Shown: positions 24,767 to 32,095 of the stretch, in pieces
Layout: each line of letters opens with the position of its first letter
How positions within the stretch are numbered: position 1 is the first letter of the stretch
Assembly: GCA_029055875.1 (NCBI GenBank)
Contig: JAIDCJ010000020.1
Span: 43,059 to 107,058 of the forward strand
Reading direction: 5' to 3'
DNA from: Clostridia bacterium
Lineage (GTDB): Bacteria > Bacillota > Clostridia > Christensenellales > Borkfalkiaceae
DNA: 64,000 nt
Notes under the pieces: model-generated
Databases searched by the model: none
What the model was told of the DNA's origin: nothing
The model's input: only the letters and a program-made list of their open reading frames with translations
Position numbers and translations under genes: made by a program

Positions 24767-26251
24767 ATGGCAATCAATACGCAAACGGAAACTTTCCGCG
24801 GCTACGGGAAGCGCGGCACCGTCAGTGCACAGACGGCGGTGGAATGCCGGTTCGGTCAGGAAGTGGGAACGGTGCTCTCGGTGCACGCCGACGCGGTTCT
24901 CACGGGCGCGGAATCGGGGAACGGCGAGGTGCGCTATTTCGGTAAAGCGCATTTTTCCCTCGTCTATGAGGACGACGAAAAGCACGTTTGCCGTGCGGAA
25001 AAGGGCGTGGAGTTTACGGCAATCGCCAAGGACGAAATCTGCGTTCCCGCATTCACGGCGAAGGCAAAGCTTACGGTGGAGAACGTCTCCGTCCGCCGCG
25101 AGGGGGCAAGCGTGTATCTTGCCGCGCTGCTCGGTGCGGACATTGCGCTCTACGGCGAGCAGACCTTTGAATATCTCGCGGGCGGCGAGCTCGTATTAAA
25201 GCGCGAGCCCTCTACCGTGGTTACGGCGCACCTCTGCGGCGGGGCGGCGGAAACGGAGGACGAATTTGAAACGGAATTCATCGGCGATATTTTGCAACAC
25301 TCGGAAACGGTGAACGTCACCGATACCGTCGTTTCTACGGGCACGCTTGCCGTGGAAGGTGAAATCAATCTCGGCGTGCTTGCACTCAAGGGCGCAAACG
25401 CGCTCGTATCGTTTGAACGGCTCGTGCCCTTCCGCATCGAGATTCCCTGCGACGAGGCGTCCTACGGCTGCGGCGCAGAGGCGCGCGTATCCGTTTTGAA
25501 CGTTTCCATTCACGCCGATTCCGACGAGGAGCGCGGCAAGTGCAAGGTGCACGCGGAGTTCACTTTACAGGCGGACGCGTGCGTATACGAGGAGATCGCC
25601 GTCGATACCGTGACGGACGCATTCTCCCAGACGAACGATATTTCTTTGAAATTTGCCGAAACGAGCGAACACGGCGTAGGGGAAACGAGCCGCGTGACCG
25701 AACGCATTTCGGGCAGATGCGCGCTCTCTTCGCCCGTCGATTTTTCGGACGTATTCCAAGCGGTTACGCTACAACGCGCCGAGGCAAACCTCGTAAAAAC
25801 GGAGGACGGCGCACGCGTAGAGGGCGTAGCTATGGCAACGCTTATGGTGCTCGGCACCGACGGCACGCACCGCGGCATCGAAATGAGTTTGCCTTTCTCC
25901 GTACCCGTTACGGCGGAAAACTGCACGGTAAGCGTGTTGGTGTGCGGTATGTCTGCGCGTCAGCGTCAGGAAGGGGAAATCGACGCCGAGGCGACGCTTA
26001 AAATCACGCTGTGCGAAAAACGCGCTTGGAACTGCAAATTTATAGAGAACGCCGAAGAGGGCGAGCCGCTCGCTGTGAACGACTGCGCGGTCAGCGTGTA
26101 TATCCCGCGTGCAGGCGACGGACTTTGGGAACTTGCAAAGAGCCTCAAAAAATCGCCCGAAGAGGTTTCGGCAAGCAATCCCGATATCGAGTTCCCCGTA
26201 AAGGAAGGTCAGCGGGTTATCGTGTTCCGCAAGAAAACGCTCAATGCGTAA
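24767..26251 (+). CDS. DUF3794 (SPOCS) domain protein with C-terminal LysM
   Basis: A 494-residue protein built from about three repeats of the DUF3794/SPOCS type (for example HADAVLTG..., AALLGADIALYGEQTFEYLAGG, VLNVSIHADSDEERGKCKVHAEF). It ends in a LysM domain, GDGLWELAKSLKKSPEEVSASNPDIEFPVKEGQRVIVF (last 50 residues), which binds peptidoglycan-type glycans. Proteins of this type are found with spore-related genes in Clostridia. There is no signal peptide, which fits assembly onto a forespore from the mother cell. ATG 24767 is preceded by GGGAGAGG. Confidence 0.85.
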   Translation: MAINTQTETFRGYGKRGTVSAQTAVECRFGQEVGTVLSVHADAVLTGAESGNGEVRYFGKAHFSLVYEDDEKHVCRAEKGVEFTAIAKDEICVPAFTAKAKLTVENVSVRREGASVYLAALLGADIALYGEQTFEYLAGGELVLKREPSTVVTAHLCGGAAETEDEFETEFIGDILQHSETVNVTDTVVSTGTLAVEGEINLGVLALKGANALVSFERLVPFRIEIPCDEASYGCGAEARVSVLNVSIHADSDEERGKCKVHAEFTLQADACVYEEIAVDTVTDAFSQTNDISLKFAETSEHGVGETSRVTERISGRCALSSPVDFSDVFQAVTLQRAEANLVKTEDGARVEGVAMATLMVLGTDGTHRGIEMSLPFSVPVTAENCTVSVLVCGMSARQRQEGEIDAEATLKITLCEKRAWNCKFIENAEEGEPLAVNDCAVSVYIPRAGDGLWELAKSLKKSPEEVSASNPDIEFPVKEGQRVIVFRKKTLNA

Positions 26252-26260
26252 TGAATGATA

Positions 26261-26293
26261 AAAAGCTCTTGGAGATTTTCCAAGAGCTTTTTT
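26261..26293. terminator. Bidirectional terminator
   Basis: AAAAGCTCTTGGA (26261-26273) and TCCAAGAGCTTTT (26279-26291) form a 13-bp stem between two convergent genes. Confidence 0.88.
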
Positions 26294-26298
26294 CACGA

Positions 26299-26625
26299 TT
26301 ACTTAAAATATTTGCGGACTAAGTTGTCAAGGTCATAGTTTCTTGCGTTTCCGTTGTGATCGATTTGAGCAACGATAAAACTTCTTTTGTAGGTTTTGGA
26401 AAAACCGCAATTAGAGCAAAGGTAGGTAATTTCCACGTCGGCATAAAGCTTGTCGCCCTTTTCGCTGTAATGCTGGCTCACAACGCTCCAAGAAACTTCC
26501 TCGTCATAATTAAGCTTCTTTTTGCATTGTTTGCATCTCGTTGCTTTTTTCCGTCTGATCGTCATTATGACGACGGGAATCCCAATCAGCAATGCAATAA
26601 TTACTACAGGGATAACGTACTCCAT
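26299..26625 (-). CDS. Membrane-anchored zinc-ribbon protein
   Basis: A 108-residue protein beginning MEYVIPVVIIALLIGIPVVIM, a single N-terminal helix. A four-Cys zinc ribbon follows (CKQCKKKL near residue 28 and CSNCGFSKT near 78), then a polar C-terminus. ATG 26625 has AAAGGAGA upstream. Its promoter is a perfect consensus with a palindromic operator in the spacer and is divergent from an HTH gene, so it is likely regulated by that protein. Function unknown. Confidence 0.7.
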   Translation of the reverse strand: MEYVIPVVIIALLIGIPVVIMTIRRKKATRCKQCKKKLNYDEEVSWSVVSQHYSEKGDKLYADVEITYLCSNCGFSKTYKRSFIVAQIDHNGNARNYDLDNLVRKYFK

Positions 26626-26655
26626 AATTTTCTCCTTTGAAGAATATTTTCCCTC

Positions 26656-26706
26656 ATTATAGTCATAATTATGACTATTGTCAACTATTTGGCTATAAAT
26701 TATGAT
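26656..26706. promoter_or_regulatory. Overlapping divergent promoters with an 18-bp palindromic operator
   Basis: Minus strand: TTGACA (26679-26684), 17 bases, TATAAT (26656-26661). Plus strand: TTGTCA (26678-26683), 17 bases, TATGAT (26701-26706). The two -35 boxes overlap. A perfect palindrome, TAGTCATAATTATGACTA (26660-26677), fills the minus-strand spacer and abuts the plus-strand -35, a textbook place for a repressor. Confidence 0.75.
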
Positions 26707-26712
26707 AAAAAT

Positions 26713-26913
26713 ATGATAAGTTATGCGCCGTTTTGGAAAACCTTGAAGGATAAGGGTGAATCGACCTATACCCTGATTAACAAATACGCAATCAGTAGTG
26801 CAACGATAGACAGAATGCGTAAGGGTATGGGAATCAGCACGACGAAAATCAATGATTTTTGCCGTATCCTTGACTGTAGGGTAGAGGATATTATCCAGTA
26901 TATCAAAGATTGA
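26713..26913 (+). CDS. XRE/YozG-like HTH transcriptional regulator
   Basis: A 66-residue single-domain HTH protein: MISYAPFWKTLKDKGESTYTLI..., then SSATIDRMRKGMGISTTKINDFCRILDCRVEDIIQYI, as in small Cro/C1-type regulators of Firmicutes. I chose ATG 26713 because it lies six bases after a -10 box and matches where family members start. The upstream ATG at 26671 is inside the palindromic operator. It is divergent from the zinc-ribbon gene and probably represses both promoters. Confidence 0.8.
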   Translation: MISYAPFWKTLKDKGESTYTLINKYAISSATIDRMRKGMGISTTKINDFCRILDCRVEDIIQYIKD

Positions 26914-26967
26914 AAAACACAATAGAAAAAGCGTGGCGTGACGCCGCGTTTTTTCGCAATGGAAAAC

Positions 26968-26996
26968 TTGCAATCAACGGCGAACTGTGCTACAAT
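26968..26996 (+). promoter_or_regulatory. Promoter of ispE (predicted leaderless mRNA)
   Basis: TTGCAA (26968-26973), 17 bases, TACAAT (26991-26996), then seven bases to the ispE ATG at 27004. No ribosome binding site is present. Confidence 0.6.
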
Positions 26997-27003
26997 AAAA
27001 AAG

Positions 27004-27909
27004 ATGAAAACTTCGCGCGTGAACGCATACGCAAAACTCAATCTCACGCTCGATATCGTGGGCGAAAAGGACGGCTATCACCTTTTAGATTCCCTCGTCG
27101 TCACCGTCAATCTATCCGATAGAATCGTGGCGAAGAAGCGGAAAGATCATCTCGTCAGCGTGCGTATGCACGGCATGAAGAGCGAGAGCATTCCGCCCGA
27201 AGAGAATAACGCGCTCAAGGCGGGCGAAGCGTTCGTAGCAAGGTTCGGCACCACGGGCGCGGATATTACCGTTTATAAAAATATTCCCATCGGTGCGGGG
27301 CTTGGCGGCTCGTCTGCGGACGCGGCGGGCGTTCTAAACGCCATGGCACGGCTCTATGAAATATCGGACGGCGCGGCGCTCAAAGAGCTCGCGGATAGCT
27401 TAGGCAGCGACACGGGGTACCTCTTGCAGGGCGGGCTTGCCCGCATGACGGGCAGGGGCGAACGGGTTGCACGGCTGAGCTGTACGCCGGAGCTTTGGTT
27501 CTTGGTGCTCTGTCCTCAGGACGGCGTTTCCACGCCGCAGTGCTATGCCGCATACGACGAGCTGGGAATCGTATCTTCCCCCCGCACGGAGCGCGCGCTT
27601 TCGGAAATAGAAAAGGGCAACGCGGAATGGGCAGCGTTAAACTTCGGGAACGATTTGTTTGAACCCGCCGCGCAGCTCAATCCCGCCGTTAAGGAAGCAC
27701 TTTCTGCGCTTCGGCATTTCTCGCCGAGCGGGGCTGGCATGACGGGCTCGGGCAGTGCGTGCTTTGCCGCGTTCCCCACGCGCGAGCTTTGCGAGTGGGC
27801 GAAGAGCAGATACCGCGGCAAGTGCCGTGCGTACGTCTTAAAAAGCATCGACCCTAAAAATAAACGGGGCGTAAAAAATATCTATTCCGTCGAGGACGAA
27901 GAGGAGTAA
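27004..27909 (+). CDS. ispE: 4-diphosphocytidyl-2-C-methyl-D-erythritol kinase
   Basis: A 301-residue GHMP kinase of the non-mevalonate isoprenoid pathway, which phosphorylates CDP-ME with ATP. The N-terminus VNAYAKLNLTLDIVGEKDGYH is the family signature, the ATP-binding loop IPIGAGLGGSSADAAG lies near residues 95-110, and the C-terminal SPSGAGMTGSGSACFAAF motif is present. I chose ATG 27004, where family members begin; the frame is open 22 codons further up but that part is unlike IspE. It is one base from the next gene. Confidence 0.94.
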   Translation: MKTSRVNAYAKLNLTLDIVGEKDGYHLLDSLVVTVNLSDRIVAKKRKDHLVSVRMHGMKSESIPPEENNALKAGEAFVARFGTTGADITVYKNIPIGAGLGGSSADAAGVLNAMARLYEISDGAALKELADSLGSDTGYLLQGGLARMTGRGERVARLSCTPELWFLVLCPQDGVSTPQCYAAYDELGIVSSPRTERALSEIEKGNAEWAALNFGNDLFEPAAQLNPAVKEALSALRHFSPSGAGMTGSGSACFAAFPTRELCEWAKSRYRGKCRAYVLKSIDPKNKRGVKNIYSVEDEEE

Positions 27910-27910
27910 C

Positions 27911-28789
27911 ATGGAAGAAAGACTCATTGATAACGAACGCGAAATCAAAATCAAGCGCAAACGCGGCGGTGACGACGTGGTGGACGCGCTTGCCGAGGAC
28001 GACGAGCTTCCCGAAGAGGAGGAGCTCGTTTTAGAGCTTCCCGAGGGTGAAGAGTACGACGAAGAGCTCGTAGGGCTCACGCCCACCGAGCTGAAAGAAA
28101 AGCTTGCCCGCCGCGAAAAGGCGAAAAGGCAAGCCGAGGAGGCGCAGAAAAAGCTCATGACGGAGGGCGCGGAAAAGCTCGCCGCAAAGGATTATGGGGC
28201 GGCGGAAGCGTTCTTTGAACAGTCGCTTATCTACGGCTGGAACGGCGAGGCGGGGAAACAGCTCTGGCGTGCCCGCACGAAGGACTTTACCGATACCGCC
28301 GCGTTTTACAGAGCGCATAACGACGAGGAGCTTGTCGAAAGCGACGAAGAGGTGCGTAAATTCGTGCTCGGCAAAATGGGCAAGACGCTCGAAGCGGAGC
28401 GGGAGGAATACCGCAAGGAAGCTGTGCCCCTCAAAGAGAAGGTGGAAGCGGCGATAGCGGAGCGGCGTGCGCCCTTCCTCGCCAACAAAAAATATTATTC
28501 GCTGCGGCTTAAAATCTGTCTGGCCGCGCTCGTGCTCTGCCTCGTGTGGGTGGCAGTCGCGGCGGGCTCTATCTATTCCACCGCGGGTATGCTCCCCGTG
28601 TGGCTTGCAATTGCAGGCGGTGCGCTCGCGCTCGTGTGTCTCGGCTTTACCGTGTTCTATTGGAGAAAAAGCCACCTTGCAAAGCAGCTGTGCGAGGCAA
28701 ACGAACGCCTCTCCTCCACCGAAGAGGGCAAGCGGCTCGAAGTGCTCGAACACAGGCTCGTTTGCCTTGACTACATTTTCGGAGAATAA
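27911..28789 (+). CDS. Membrane protein of unknown function with acidic N-terminus
   Basis: A 292-residue protein I do not recognise. Residues 1-60 are very acidic (long Glu/Asp runs). Residues 60-180 are helical, Lys/Glu-rich, and include AAKDYGAAEAFFEQSLIYGWNG, which resembles one TPR unit. Two membrane helices follow (about 197-220 and 226-250) and then a short charged tail. It follows ispE immediately, one base after its stop, and is probably cotranscribed. Confidence 0.65.
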   Translation: MEERLIDNEREIKIKRKRGGDDVVDALAEDDELPEEEELVLELPEGEEYDEELVGLTPTELKEKLARREKAKRQAEEAQKKLMTEGAEKLAAKDYGAAEAFFEQSLIYGWNGEAGKQLWRARTKDFTDTAAFYRAHNDEELVESDEEVRKFVLGKMGKTLEAEREEYRKEAVPLKEKVEAAIAERRAPFLANKKYYSLRLKICLAALVLCLVWVAVAAGSIYSTAGMLPVWLAIAGGALALVCLGFTVFYWRKSHLAKQLCEANERLSSTEEGKRLEVLEHRLVCLDYIFGE

Positions 28790-28933
28790 GCGACGAAAGC
28801 TACGGCGTGAACGCGCCGTACTTTTTTTGTAAAAAATTTTCAAAAAAGGTATTTACTTATCACCGGTTTTGCGATATAATAATAGAGGAAAATCATTGCG
28901 GGATAGTTCCCCGCGTTATAGGAGGAATCTATT

Positions 28934-29674
28934 ATGCAACTCATCAGCAAAGGCACGAACAAGGAATTCTACCGCGACGGCGACAAATTCATCAAATCGT
29001 TTGACGCGAGCTATTCCAAGGCCGACATTCTCAACGAAGCGCTCAATCAGGCGCGCGTAGAGGAAACCAAGCTCAACGTACCGCACATTCACGGCGCATC
29101 GTGTATCGACGGTAAGTGGGCGCTCGTCTACGATTATATCGAGGGCGAAACGCTCGAATCGCTTCTCAAAAAGCACCCCGATAAGACGGAGCAATATATC
29201 GATTTCTTCGTCGATTTACAAATTCAAATGAGCAAAGAAAAAGTGCCGCTTCTCGGGCACTTGCGCGATAAAATGCACGCGAAGATTTCCGCGAGCGCAT
29301 ACCCCGCAACCGTGCGTTACGATTTGCATATGCGGCTCGACGGACTGCCCCGCCACATGAAGCTCTGCCACGGCGATTTCCAGCCGAGCAACGTTATCGT
29401 GAAGAAGGACGGCACGCCCTATATCATCGACTGGGCGCACGCAACGCAGGGCAACGGCTCCGCGGACGTGGCGCGGACGTACCTCTTGTTCAAATTGCAG
29501 GGCAAGGACGAAATAGCGGAGAAATATTTACACCTCTTCTGCAACAAGACGGATACGGCAATTCAGTACGTTCAGAAAATTCTTCCCATCGTTGCGGCTT
29601 CGCAGTCGGTGAAGAAGAAACCCGAAGAGATGGAGTTCCTCAATAAGTGGGTGAACGTCTGCGACTGGCAATAA
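28934..29674 (+). CDS. Aminoglycoside phosphotransferase-fold (APH/choline kinase-like) protein
   Basis: A 246-residue kinase-fold protein. Visible are FIKSFDASYSKADILNEA (Lys/Glu of the N-lobe), the hinge ALVYDYIEGETLESLL, the catalytic loop LCHGDFQPSNVIV (about residues 145-157), and the metal-binding IIDWAHAT (about 165-172). APH-like enzymes phosphorylate small molecules such as choline, sugars or antibiotics. The substrate here is unknown and antibiotic resistance should not be assumed. The start has AGGAGG upstream, and a TATAAT box is at about 28876. Confidence 0.82.
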   Translation: MQLISKGTNKEFYRDGDKFIKSFDASYSKADILNEALNQARVEETKLNVPHIHGASCIDGKWALVYDYIEGETLESLLKKHPDKTEQYIDFFVDLQIQMSKEKVPLLGHLRDKMHAKISASAYPATVRYDLHMRLDGLPRHMKLCHGDFQPSNVIVKKDGTPYIIDWAHATQGNGSADVARTYLLFKLQGKDEIAEKYLHLFCNKTDTAIQYVQKILPIVAASQSVKKKPEEMEFLNKWVNVCDWQ

Positions 29675-29684
29675 ACGAAAAATC

Positions 29685-29708
29685 AAAAACGCGCCTCGGC
29701 GCGTTTTT
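29685..29708 (+). terminator. Terminator
   Basis: AAAAACGCGCC and GGCGCGTTTTT form a symmetrical stem with a T run, right after the phosphotransferase-fold gene. Confidence 0.8.
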
Positions 29709-29711
29709 ATT

Positions 29712-29740
29712 TTGACTTTTTATTTGTTCGGCGGTATAAT
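29712..29740 (+). promoter_or_regulatory. Promoter of the cysteine desulfurase gene (predicted leaderless mRNA)
   Basis: TTGACT (29712-29717), 17 bases, TATAAT (29735-29740), then six bases to ATG 29747. Confidence 0.7.
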
Positions 29741-29746
29741 GAACCC

Positions 29747-30832
29747 ATGAACGCATATCTCGACTATGCGGCAACCACGCCGCTCGACAAAGAAATACTC
29801 GATAAAATGCTTCCTTACCTCACGGAGGAGTTTGGCAATCCGGACTCTCTGCACGCATACGGCAGAAGGGCGGCTTACGCCGTGAGCGAAGCGCGGGACA
29901 GAGTGGCGGGCGTTCTCGGCGTGAAGCCCGCAGAGGTCTATTTCACCTCGGGCGGAACGGAGGCGGATAACTGGGCGATGCGCCGTCTTAGTACGGGCAG
30001 ACTGTGCGTATCCTCAATCGAGCACACGGCGGTGCTCTCCGCCGTCCGCGTGCGGACGACGTACGCCAAGCCAAACGAAGACGGAATCGTCACCCCGCAA
30101 GCGGTGGAAGATGCAATCAATTCGGACACGGGGCTTGTATGCGTGATGGCGGTGAACAACGAAACGGGCTGTATTCAGCCGATCAAAGAAATTTCCGCGC
30201 TCTGCAAAACGCGGGGGGTACTGCTCTTTTCCGACTGCGTTCAGGCGGCAGTCACGCAGGACTTGAAAGAGCTTTGCACCTATGCAGACGCAATCTCCCT
30301 TTCGGGGCATAAAATTTACGGGCCCAAGGGCACGGGCGCGCTCGTGGTAAAAAAGGGCGTGCCCCTTCGTCCGCTGATTGCAGGCGGCGAGCAGGAGCGG
30401 GGCTTACGCGGCGGTACGCTTAACGTGGCGGGGATCGTCGGCTTTTCCTACGCGCTTGAAAAAGTCCAAAAGGAACGCGAACAATTCTGCAAAAAAACGG
30501 AAGCACTCCGTACCATGTTCGAGGATAAACTCAAAAACGCGCTCGGCAGCCGTATTCGGATAGACGGCACGAACCGCGCCCCGAATATCTCGCATATCAC
30601 GTTTGCGGGCGGCGACGCGCTTTTGAATCGGCTCGATTTGTTAGGGGTATGCGCTTCGGGCGGGGCGGCTTGTTCGGCACATAGCGCGCTTCCCTCGCAC
30701 GTTATGCTTGCCATGGGGAAAACGGAAACCGAAGCAAAAAACGGCGTGCGCTTCTCGTTCGGAAGGCACACAACCGAAGAAGAAATAAACTTCGCCGCAC
30801 AAACCGTAATCGAGTGTGTGAACGGTTTATAG
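29747..30832 (+). CDS. Cysteine desulfurase (NifS/IscS family)
   Basis: A 361-residue PLP enzyme that removes sulfur from cysteine. It starts MNAYLDYAATTPLDKEIL. The remaining motifs are FTSGGTEADNWA (PLP phosphate contact), SSIEHTAVL, the PLP Lys in ISLSGHKIYGPKGTGAL (about residue 193), RGGTLNV, and an active-site Cys loop, ASGGAACSAHSALPS (about 305-319). No scaffold protein or thiI gene is adjacent, so the sulfur acceptor is unknown. The end of the gene touches a convergent HTH gene with a six-base overlap. Confidence 0.94.
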   Translation: MNAYLDYAATTPLDKEILDKMLPYLTEEFGNPDSLHAYGRRAAYAVSEARDRVAGVLGVKPAEVYFTSGGTEADNWAMRRLSTGRLCVSSIEHTAVLSAVRVRTTYAKPNEDGIVTPQAVEDAINSDTGLVCVMAVNNETGCIQPIKEISALCKTRGVLLFSDCVQAAVTQDLKELCTYADAISLSGHKIYGPKGTGALVVKKGVPLRPLIAGGEQERGLRGGTLNVAGIVGFSYALEKVQKEREQFCKKTEALRTMFEDKLKNALGSRIRIDGTNRAPNISHITFAGGDALLNRLDLLGVCASGGAACSAHSALPSHVMLAMGKTETEAKNGVRFSFGRHTTEEEINFAAQTVIECVNGL

Positions 30833-31045
30833 TTCGTATTTGCCGAATTGATATAGATAATCGAACTTAAACTCTATTACTTTATTCAGTTTCAACAAGT
30901 AAGAAACTTTCGGAACGCGTTCGTTCTTGAAATAATATTTCAGCGAACGGACGGAAACCCCTGCTTTTTCTGCAACCTCGGCGAGAGTCAAACCGCTCTC
31001 GTCGATTTTTTCTTTTAACCGCTGTAAAAGAATTTTGTTGTCCAT
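30827..31045 (-). CDS. XRE-family HTH transcriptional regulator
   Basis: A 72-residue protein starting MDNKILLQRLKEKIDESGL with a helix-turn-helix (LAEVAEKAGVSVRSLKYYFKNERVPKVSYLLKLNKVI). ATG 31045 has GAGGTT upstream. It is divergent from another HTH gene at 31140, and three similar inverted repeats lie between them, suggesting a mutual or self-regulated switch. Confidence 0.8.
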   Translation of the reverse strand: MDNKILLQRLKEKIDESGLTLAEVAEKAGVSVRSLKYYFKNERVPKVSYLLKLNKVIEFKFDYLYQFGKYEL

Positions 31046-31054
31046 GATAACCTC

Positions 31055-31133
31055 GATATACCGCATTTCGGTATATCTATTATATGCCGAATTTCGGGAT
31101 ATGTCAACAAATTATACCGAAAAAGGTTATAAT
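31055..31133. promoter_or_regulatory. Intergenic switch region with three related operators
   Basis: Three sites share an ATA-CCG-N5-CGG-TAT pattern. O1 is GATATACCG (31055-31063) and CGGTATATC (31069-31077), a perfect 9-bp inverted repeat. O2 is centred at 31092 with CCG 31087-31089 and CGG 31095-31097. O3 is weaker, centred at 31122, and overlaps the -10 box TATAAT (31128-31133) of the rightward gene. They are spaced 26 and 30 bp centre to centre. Confidence 0.7.
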
Positions 31134-31139
31134 AAAATT

Positions 31140-31349
31140 ATGTTAAAAAAAGAAGTAGGACAACGGTTAAAAGAAAGCCGAGTTGCTGCGGGATATACAC
31201 AAAAGCAGGTTGCGGAAAAAATGAATGTGAGACAACCGTATTATGCGCGGTATGAATCGGGGGTGCATGAGTTAGATTATGAAAAGCTCGTGTTTCTTTG
31301 CAAGTTATTTGATGTTTCTTCCGATTACATTCTCGGATTAGAAGAATAA
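31140..31349 (+). CDS. XRE-family HTH transcriptional regulator
   Basis: A 69-residue Cro/C1-type protein: MLKKEVGQRLKESRVAAGYTQKQVAEKMNVRQPYYARYESG..., ending FDVSSDYILGLEE. The ATG lies six bases after TATAAT (31128-31133) and no ribosome binding site is present, so a leaderless transcript is likely. The frame extends upstream through the operator region, which is unlikely to be coding. It is divergent from the HTH gene at 30827-31045. Confidence 0.85.
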   Translation: MLKKEVGQRLKESRVAAGYTQKQVAEKMNVRQPYYARYESGVHELDYEKLVFLCKLFDVSSDYILGLEE

Positions 31350-31350
31350 A

Positions 31351-31378
31351 AGCCTTTCCTTTCGGAAGGGCTTTTTTT
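31351..31378 (+). terminator. Terminator
   Basis: GCCTTTCC and GGAAGGGC (31352-31371) form an 8-bp stem with one G-U pair, followed by TTTTTTT. Confidence 0.85.
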
Positions 31379-31414
31379 CATAGAAATTTCCCGTAGGAAA
31401 ACAAATAAGCAATT

Positions 31415-31771
31415 TTAATCACGTTTGTTTTTTACTGTTTTACAAGATGAAATCAACATTCTTCTGATAGAACCGCAAGCATTTATCAGCTTTTTATATT
31501 CGGCTTCCGCCAAATAGCCTGTTTCAAATAACAGCTCTAACCAATATTCGCTTTCAAAACATTCCTTTAATGCAATTTCAAGTTTAGAAATAAAATCTGC
31601 CGGTCCCTGCGCGTATTGTGCTTCGTGAATATTAGCGCCTATGCTTGTTCCGGAGCGCAATAGTTGTTTGGTTAAAACGCTTTCTTTATGTTTCTCTTTT
31701 ATATCTCTCGTGGTAAAAACAATTTGTTTTGCGAACTCTTTTGCCTTATTGCGTAAAATACTTTCACTCAT
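31415..31771 (-). CDS. Four-helix bundle protein (23S rRNA intervening-sequence protein family)
   Basis: A 118-residue all-helical protein. It starts MSESILRNKAKEFAKQIV and carries the family's central motif LLRSGTSIGANIHEAQYAQGPADFISKLEIALKE, then ESEYWLELL. The fold is shared with proteins found in 23S rRNA intervening sequences and with the Avd accessory protein of diversity-generating retroelements. No reverse transcriptase is nearby. Met 31771 is six bases after TATAAT on the minus strand with TTGACG 17 bases further up, so the mRNA should be leaderless. An unusual run of small hairpins lies directly upstream of the promoter. Confidence 0.88.
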   Translation of the reverse strand: MSESILRNKAKEFAKQIVFTTRDIKEKHKESVLTKQLLRSGTSIGANIHEAQYAQGPADFISKLEIALKECFESEYWLELLFETGYLAEAEYKKLINACGSIRRMLISSCKTVKNKRD

Positions 31772-31777
31772 GTTTTT

Positions 31778-31806
31778 ATTATAAAAAAAGTGATAGACTT
31801 CGTCAA
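31778..31806 (-). promoter_or_regulatory. Promoter of the four-helix bundle gene (predicted leaderless mRNA)
   Basis: TTGACG (31801-31806), 17 bases, TATAAT (31778-31783), six bases, ATG at 31771, all on the minus strand. Confidence 0.7.
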
Positions 31807-31831
31807 GTGATATCGAATCCATCGGTGATAT

Positions 31832-31990
31832 TTTGCTGCGCAAAGTGATATTACATTTGCCTTAACCCGCCGTGGGCGGAATAACACTCCGCGATGCGGA
31901 ATATCACTGCGTAGCATATAACTTGCCGCAAGGCAAATATAGCTGCGCGATCTGCGATAGGAAAATCGCAAATCACGCATACTTCGCGTG
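31832..31990. repeat. Array of short hairpins on AT-rich linkers
   Basis: At least seven small inverted repeats occur in 160 bp: TTTGC/GCAAA (31832-31844), CCGCC/GGCGG (31867-31879), TCCGC/GCGGA (31888-31900), TGC/GCA (31908-31916), TTGCC/GGCAA (31923-31936), GCGAT/ATCGC (31954-31969) and CACGC/GCGTG (31974-31990). They are separated by linkers such as GTGATATT, AATAACAC and AATATCAC. The loops are 3-7 bases. No open frame or promoter fits this stretch. Confidence 0.7.
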
Positions 31991-32095
31991 CATTCGACAA
32001 GGAAATTTTCTTCTAAATGCAAAAATTTCGGCATACACTATGGTGACCGCTCGACAAGAGGCGGAAAATATTACTTTATTTCAAGAGGTGTTTTT

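Noticed and set aside
28934..29674. Antibiotic resistance phosphotransferase
   Set aside because: The APH fold is shared by many metabolic kinases; nothing in the sequence or neighbours points to an antibiotic.
31415..31771. Diversity-generating retroelement
   Set aside because: The four-helix bundle fold is shared with Avd, but no reverse transcriptase, template or variable repeat was found in the window.
31832..31990. CRISPR array
   Set aside because: The repeats are different short hairpins, not a constant repeat with unique spacers, and no cas genes are present.
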